From: an uncultured Eubacteriales bacterium
GTDB taxonomy: Bacteria > Bacillota > Clostridia > Oscillospirales > Oscillospiraceae
NCBI GenBank assembly: GCA_905202605.1
Contig: CAJKSU010000104.1
Coordinates: 1-9,685 of the forward strand
Direction: 5' to 3'
DNA length: 9,685 nt
Shown here piece by piece: positions 6,191 through 9,685 of this stretch. The position numbers and the translations under genes are program-made. The notes beneath the pieces are model-generated. The model had not been told where the DNA came from, did not search any database, and saw only the letters and a program-made list of their open reading frames with translations. Every line of letters starts with the position of its first letter. The stretch's first letter is position 1.

Positions 6191-7084
6191 GTGCAGACCA
6201 TTACCATTCGACACGGAGAAAACCAGCTGGCCACAAAGGTATTTGTGTCCTCTGAGGATGCTTTTAACGTCACCAGCGTCATTGTCATGGGTAAAAAAGA
6301 GTGCATTCTGATCGACTGCCAATGGACCCGTGCCAATGCCCACCGGGTGATCGCTGAAATACTGGAGACCGGACTGGAGCTGAAGGCCATCTATTCCACC
6401 CATGCCCATCCGGATCACTATTGGGGTATGGGCGAGATTCACAGTGTTTTCCCCAACGCCAAGTGCTACGCACCGGCTCCTGTCTGTACCCTGTATTCCC
6501 ATCAGTATCAGCCCAAGCTGGACGAATGGACGGAGATCATCGGTGAAACCAACCTCTGCCGGAAGCAGTGTGACGCTCTGGAGCCCCTGACGACTGACTA
6601 CATGGAGCTGGAGGGCGAGCGTCTGGAGATCATCCGCTGCATGGGCGACCTGATGTGGAATACCATCGTATGGATCCCTTCCATCAAGACTGTAGTGTGC
6701 AGCGATGTGGTATTCAATGATGCCCATCCCTTTACCTGCGAGGTCAACGAGGAACAGCGGAAACTGTGGATCAAGGACATTGAGGGCATCTATGACCTGA
6801 AGCCCGAGGTTGTCATTCCCGGCCATATGCGTGAGGGTACTCCTCTGGATGAGAGCGGCCTGAAGTTCACCAAGGACTATCTGATCGCCACTGAAGAAGA
6901 GCTGGCTGCTACCACCACCCCCGGCGAGTTCTACTATCACATGGCGAAGCGCTTCCCCACCGCTACATTGAACATCCTCAGCAATGAAATGAATGCCGAG
7001 GTATTCAAGGGTGGCCGCGACTGGGCTTGGAACGAGGACCCCGATCCTGAGTGGCTGAAGTTCCGCACCGCATGGAAAGAGTAA
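6191..7084 (+). CDS. MBL-fold metallo-hydrolase (atypical metal site)
   Basis: This is a cytosolic metallo-beta-lactamase-fold protein of 297 aa; such enzymes hydrolyse esters, lactones, thioesters or amides, or act as redox enzymes. The metal motif THAHPDH gives H71, H73, D75 and H76, the bridging acid is D172 (in CSDVVF), and the last ligand H212 lies in IPGH (209-212). The region where relatives carry the third histidine of a GHT motif reads CMGDLMWNT (150-158) with no histidine; D153 is the nearest candidate ligand. H179 (NDAHPF) looks conserved with a related hydrolase group. The GTG start at 6191 follows AAGGAGG (6177-6183) by 7 nt. It has its own promoter and terminator and faces away from the DUF169 operon. 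Substrate unknown; lactone or thioester hydrolysis in the same pathway is a guess. Confidence 0.88.
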   Translation: MQTITIRHGENQLATKVFVSSEDAFNVTSVIVMGKKECILIDCQWTRANAHRVIAEILETGLELKAIYSTHAHPDHYWGMGEIHSVFPNAKCYAPAPVCTLYSHQYQPKLDEWTEIIGETNLCRKQCDALEPLTTDYMELEGERLEIIRCMGDLMWNTIVWIPSIKTVVCSDVVFNDAHPFTCEVNEEQRKLWIKDIEGIYDLKPEVVIPGHMREGTPLDESGLKFTKDYLIATEEELAATTTPGEFYYHMAKRFPTATLNILSNEMNAEVFKGGRDWAWNEDPDPEWLKFRTAWKE

Positions 7085-7116
7085 CGATTCCGCCCCATAA
7101 CATTATAGAATAAGTG

Positions 7117-7153
7117 AAAAGCTGCCTCATCTGCGCGGATGAGGCAGCTTTTT
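7117..7153 (+). terminator. Intrinsic terminator of the MBL gene
   Basis: AAAAGCTGCCTCATC (7117-7131) pairs perfectly with GATGAGGCAGCTTTT (7138-7152) around a 6-nt loop, followed by one more T. It lies 32 nt after the MBL stop codon and separates that gene from lysR. Confidence 0.94.
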
Positions 7154-7194
7154 GTAAAAAACGACGAAATATCAACGATTTTGTGAAATTTTCA

Positions 7195-7223
7195 TTGAAA
7201 GAGCATGAAGCATCTGTTACAAT
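7195..7223 (+). promoter_or_regulatory. Predicted promoter of the LysR-type regulator gene
   Basis: TTGAAA (7195-7200), a 17-nt spacer and TACAAT (7218-7223) make a near-consensus sigma70 promoter about 40 nt upstream of the start codon. The palindrome TGAAA-T-TTTCA (7184-7194) abuts the -35 box and could be an autoregulatory site. Confidence 0.72.
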
Positions 7224-7270
7224 ATGATAAACTGTTGGGCTTTTAATTATTGCGAAGGAATGTGATTCAC

Positions 7271-8176
7271 TTGAATATTCAGCAGCTGAAGTATTTCGAT
7301 GGAATTTGCAAGTGGGGCAGCTTTTCAAAGACAGCCAAAAACCTCTACATCTCTCCTCAGGGACTCAGCATGGCCATCATGCGGCTGGAGGACGAGTTCT
7401 CGTGCAGGCTCTTTCAACGGAATTCCAATGGCGTGGTTCTGACCCCTGAGGGGGAATTCCTGAGGGATCATGTGCGGAATATTCTGTCTGAGCTGGAGGA
7501 GTGCGAACGATTTTTCACCAGTCAGAAGGCCGTGATGAAAACCATCAGTCTGGGCTGCGTCTATGGCTGCCTTTCTGAGTTTGCCGTGGGTGTGATTCAG
7601 GATTTTGAAGCATTGCATTCCAATATCAAGATCTCTGTGACAGAGTATCCCTCCATTCCCTGTGACCAGGCGCTGGATGACGGCTCTGCAGAGCTGGCAT
7701 TCAATGTTGGCCCTGTGGATACGGAAAAGTATGAGGCGATCCCTGTGTTCCTGGTTCGTCTGTGCCTGGTGGTGAACGACCGCTGCAGAACCTTCTCCAG
7801 TCTGGGTACGGACACCATTACCGAGGATATGCTTCCGATGATTCAGAAGGTTCCCATGGTCACGGTTGACAAGAACTTCAAGACACCTGCAATGTTTCTG
7901 GACTACTGCGCTCAGCGGAGCATCACCCCGGAGGTCAAGGTTCGGGTGGGTGAGGTCATCGGTGTCCATCGGATCGTTAGCACCAATCCGGGTCTGGTGG
8001 GTCTTACCACGGAGACCGTAGCCAATGCCCTGCCTATGCCTCATGTGGTGTCCTATCCGCTGGAGTGCCCGGGTCTTGCGTGGACGGTCTATCTGGTTTA
8101 CAAACGGGATACACTGATGCCTCCCGCTGCACAATCCTTCGTCAATTATATCAAAGCACAAATCAATGACAACTGA
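7271..8176 (+). CDS. LysR-type transcriptional regulator
   Basis: This 301-aa protein has an N-terminal winged helix-turn-helix (about 1-60: MNIQQLKYF, then GSFSKTAKNLYISPQGLSMAI), a linker helix, and a substrate-binding-like effector domain (about 90-295). Length and order are standard for the family. The start is taken as TTG at 7271, since LysR proteins typically begin MNIQQLKYF; AAGGA (7255-7259) lies 11 nt upstream. In-frame TTG at 7250 and GTG at 7262 would extend it by a few residues but have poorer spacing. It is separated from the MBL gene by a terminator and has its own promoter. It probably controls the divergent MBL and DUF169 promoters and perhaps the alcohol dehydrogenase, from proximity alone. 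The effector is unknown, presumably the substrate or a metabolite. Confidence 0.93.
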   Translation: MNIQQLKYFDGICKWGSFSKTAKNLYISPQGLSMAIMRLEDEFSCRLFQRNSNGVVLTPEGEFLRDHVRNILSELEECERFFTSQKAVMKTISLGCVYGCLSEFAVGVIQDFEALHSNIKISVTEYPSIPCDQALDDGSAELAFNVGPVDTEKYEAIPVFLVRLCLVVNDRCRTFSSLGTDTITEDMLPMIQKVPMVTVDKNFKTPAMFLDYCAQRSITPEVKVRVGEVIGVHRIVSTNPGLVGLTTETVANALPMPHVVSYPLECPGLAWTVYLVYKRDTLMPPAAQSFVNYIKAQINDN

Positions 8177-8181
8177 CAATT

Positions 8182-8221
8182 GCAAAGGTGCCGCAGAGCG
8201 TTTGCTCTGCGGCACCTTTGC
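8182..8221. terminator. Shared hairpin between convergent lysR and alcohol dehydrogenase genes
   Basis: GCAAAGGTGCCGCAGAGC (8182-8199) and its exact complement (8204-8221) form an 18-bp perfect stem with a GTTT loop. It begins 5 nt after the lysR stop and lies 28 nt past the dehydrogenase stop. Neither flank has a real T-run, only TTT within the stem on the plus side, so it is a probable but non-classical bidirectional terminator. Confidence 0.62.
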
Positions 8222-8249
8222 TGTGCGGGGGAGGATGGGGGTATGATAA

Positions 8250-9410
8250 TTATTGATAGTTGTCGTAAATCTTGGTGTAGAGATCCTTTACGATCTCGGG
8301 GGTTGCCTCGAAGGGGCAGTTGAGTCGCAGGCCCAGATCAATCTCCATGGCAACCTTGTAGCAATTGATAAAGGTGTCCCGATCGAAGCCCAGCTCCTTG
8401 GGGGACTTCAGACCCACGCTGTGCATCAGGCTGCGGATTGCCTCGGCGGTCTTGGCACCAATCTCCTCGGGGGTTTCCTGACCGGTGAACTGAACGCCAA
8501 GGGCCTCACCGACAACGGATACCTCACGGGGCACAACGTTTGCACAGGCATTCATCAGCTCAGGGCTGACCCAGACGCAGTTCATGCCGTGGGGAGTGTG
8601 GAAAGCATTGGAGATGCCATCGGCCATGTTGTGACCCAGATGGCAGTCAGTGTCTGCAAAGGCAATGCCTGCCCAGTTGGCAGCCAGACACAGCTCATAG
8701 CGGGCCTCGGCGTTCTTGCCATCACGGACAGCGATGGGCAGATACTTGGCGATCTTTTCGATGGCTGCCTTTGCAAGAAGCTCGGAGCGGGGGTTTCTGC
8801 CCTTAGCAGTGATGGCCTCGCTGGCGTGGGTAAAGGCATCCAGACCGGTGTTGGCAGTGACGGAGGGGGGAACCGTATGGGTCAGCTCCGGGTCAACGAT
8901 TGCCAGGGTGCTGCGCATGAAAATGGAGGGCTTGTAATTCTCGGGGGTCTGGGTGATGACGCAGACCTGAGTGACCTCACTGCCGGTACCGGCGGTGGTG
9001 GGCACCAGAATCACGGGAACAGAGCACTCCAGGAAGCTGGGGGGAGCGGTGAAGTACTGCTGGATGGGAGCATCGTGGTTCAGCAGCAGCGCTGCGGCCT
9101 TGCCGCAGTCCATGCTGGAGCCGCCGCCCACAGCCACGACGCCGTCAACGCCCTCGGCCTTTGCCAGTGCGCCGCACTCATTGACCAGAATGTCTGTGGG
9201 ATCGGCAGTGATCTTGTCAAAGACCACATACTCCACACCGGCGTTCCGCAGGCTTTCCTCGGCCTTAGGTGCGATTCCAGCTACCTTAACGCCGCTGTCA
9301 TATACACACAAAACCTTCTTGCAGCCAAGATCCTTGACCTTCTGGCCAAGTTCACGGATGGCTCCGTTACCGAATACCACGGGTACCAGCTGATTGTACT
9401 GAAAAGACAT
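8250..9410 (-). CDS. Iron-type (group III) alcohol dehydrogenase
   Basis: This cytosolic NAD(P)-dependent dehydrogenase, a metal-dependent member of the Fe-ADH family, interconverts an alcohol and an aldehyde or ketone. The 386-aa length is typical. The cofactor loop GGGSSMD is at 95-101 and PTTAGTGSEVT at 137-147. The four metal ligands appear intact: D191 and H195 (LDAFTH), H260 (GHNMAD) and H274 (TPHG). The usual second histidine of the HxMAH motif is D264 here, in a position that is catalytic in FucO-type enzymes. The ATG at 9410 follows GGAGGT (9418-9423) by 7 nt. It lies 124 nt downstream of the flavoenzyme gene on the same strand, with a promoter-like sequence between. It cannot be placed among propanediol, lactaldehyde, sulfoacetaldehyde or hydroxybutyrate dehydrogenases by eye. 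Confidence 0.93.
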   Translation of the reverse strand: MSFQYNQLVPVVFGNGAIRELGQKVKDLGCKKVLCVYDSGVKVAGIAPKAEESLRNAGVEYVVFDKITADPTDILVNECGALAKAEGVDGVVAVGGGSSMDCGKAAALLLNHDAPIQQYFTAPPSFLECSVPVILVPTTAGTGSEVTQVCVITQTPENYKPSIFMRSTLAIVDPELTHTVPPSVTANTGLDAFTHASEAITAKGRNPRSELLAKAAIEKIAKYLPIAVRDGKNAEARYELCLAANWAGIAFADTDCHLGHNMADGISNAFHTPHGMNCVWVSPELMNACANVVPREVSVVGEALGVQFTGQETPEEIGAKTAEAIRSLMHSVGLKSPKELGFDRDTFINCYKVAMEIDLGLRLNCPFEATPEIVKDLYTKIYDNYQ

Positions 9411-9437
9411 GGTTACTACCTCCGTTTATATTTTGAA

Positions 9438-9451
9438 ATTCTGTTGAGAAT
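9438..9451. promoter_or_regulatory. Dyad ATTCT-N4-AGAAT in the alcohol dehydrogenase leader, candidate operator
   Basis: Perfect 5-bp arms flank GTTG, just downstream of the predicted start site near 9461. The heptamer TGAGAAT at 9445-9451 recurs at 9491-9497 inside another AGAAT/ATTCT dyad, which suggests one regulator binding twice. Confidence 0.35.
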
Positions 9452-9467
9452 GATTCCCGCTGATTTC

Positions 9468-9496
9468 ATGATAGCACATGTTGCATGCGGTGAGAA
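9468..9496 (-). promoter_or_regulatory. Predicted promoter of the alcohol dehydrogenase gene
   Basis: On the minus strand, TTCTCA (9496-9491) lies 17 nt before TATCAT (9473-9468), which is preceded by TGC, making an extended -10. The leader would be about 50 nt. The flavoenzyme upstream could still read through, since no terminator is visible in 9411-9534. Confidence 0.5.
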
Positions 9497-9507
9497 TCAA
9501 TAATTCT
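9493..9507. promoter_or_regulatory. Dyad AGAAT-N5-ATTCT overlapping the alcohol dehydrogenase -35 box
   Basis: Perfect 5-bp arms flank CAATA. It overlaps the predicted -35 element and shares its half-sites with the dyad at 9438-9451, so the two bracket the promoter. The regulator is unknown. Confidence 0.35.
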
Positions 9508-9534
9508 TTCAGATGCTTTCACAGAAAATGAATA

Positions 9535-9685
9535 TCAGATGTCCAGTGCCGCATGATAGCCCTCATACATGGCCTTGGTGATATTGGCGGGGCGGATGCA
9601 GTCACCGACCTCCCGGACAAAGGGAGCAGAAAGCCGGAGTGCGTCCACATCGGCGCGGTTTGCCCGCTGCCCCACGGCACAGATT
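9535..9685 (-). CDS. FAD-dependent oxidoreductase, enoate-reductase/2,4-dienoyl-CoA-reductase type (C-terminal fragment at window edge)
   Basis: Only the last 49 codons are inside the window; the gene continues past 9685. The fragment reads ICAVGQRAN near its start and then VREVGDCIRPANITKAMYEG, ending AALDI. The GD-C-x2-P-x2-I-x2-A-x3-G-Y/F pattern is the C-terminal FAD-binding signature of the old-yellow-enzyme plus pyridine-nucleotide-reductase fusions (2-enoate reductase, 2,4-dienoyl-CoA reductase, trimethylamine dehydrogenase, BaiCD/BaiH types). These NADH:flavin enzymes usually reduce activated C=C bonds. It precedes the alcohol dehydrogenase on the same strand. The family is likely, but the N-terminal catalytic barrel is not visible, so a different flavoprotein with a similar C-terminal domain cannot be excluded. 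Confidence 0.75.
   Translation of the reverse strand, partial: ICAVGQRANRADVDALRLSAPFVREVGDCIRPANITKAMYEGYHAALDI

Noticed and set aside
6086..6940. 284-aa open frame on the minus strand opposite the MBL gene
   Set aside because: Runs against the MBL gene and its promoter. The plus-strand MBL motifs, ribosome binding site and terminator are convincing.
7325..8215. 296-aa open frame on the minus strand opposite lysR
   Set aside because: Starts inside the lysR terminator hairpin; composition rich in H, Q and R with no domain.
8253..9503. 416-aa open frame on the plus strand opposite the alcohol dehydrogenase
   Set aside because: Exactly antisense to a well-supported Fe-ADH; glycine-rich translation with no domain and no Shine-Dalgarno.
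1..9685. CRISPR array, tRNA/rRNA gene, transposase or phage gene
   Set aside because: No regularly spaced repeats, tRNA-like sequence, insertion-sequence ends or integrase-like proteins were seen on either strand.

Overview
The window looks like an accessory catabolic and redox locus from an anaerobic member of the Bacillota, most likely a gut-type Clostridium relative such as the Oscillospiraceae. The grounds are strong AAGGAGG ribosome binding sites, GTG and TTG starts, moderately GC-rich codon use, an NfnAB electron-bifurcating pair, a DUF169 protein, and an enoate-reductase-type flavoenzyme next to an iron-type alcohol dehydrogenase. This placement is inference; no rRNA or other phylogenetic marker is present.

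Layout, left to right. (1) Plus strand, 1-2013: the 3' part of nfnA and complete nfnB, ended by a strong intrinsic terminator. (2) 2063-2231: a structured gap between convergent genes, with two inverted-repeat clusters. (3) Minus strand, 5947 down to 2232: a likely operon of DUF169 protein, short-chain dehydrogenase, sodium:solute symporter and three very small membrane proteins of 43, 38 and 83 aa. (4) 5948-6190: a divergent control region with two opposed sigma70-like promoters and a cluster of short dyads almost midway between the two predicted start sites. (5) Plus strand, 6191-8176: an MBL-fold metallo-hydrolase with its own terminator, then a LysR-type regulator with its own promoter. 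(6) Minus strand, 9685 down to 8250: the C-terminus of an FAD-dependent enoate-reductase-type enzyme, then an iron-type alcohol dehydrogenase, convergent with lysR across a perfect 18-bp hairpin.

Working model (inference): a small organic acid or similar solute enters by Na+ symport. It is oxidised or reduced at hydroxyl or carbonyl groups by the SDR and the alcohol dehydrogenase, possibly hydrolysed by the MBL enzyme, and possibly reduced at a C=C bond by the flavoenzyme. NfnAB would balance NADH, NADPH and ferredoxin, and the LysR protein would sense the substrate. The substrate cannot be read from the sequence.

The most unusual features are the three micro-membrane-proteins trailing the symporter, two of them below normal gene-calling length; two enzymes (MBL and alcohol dehydrogenase) in which a usually conserved histidine is replaced; and the near-symmetric divergent regulatory region.
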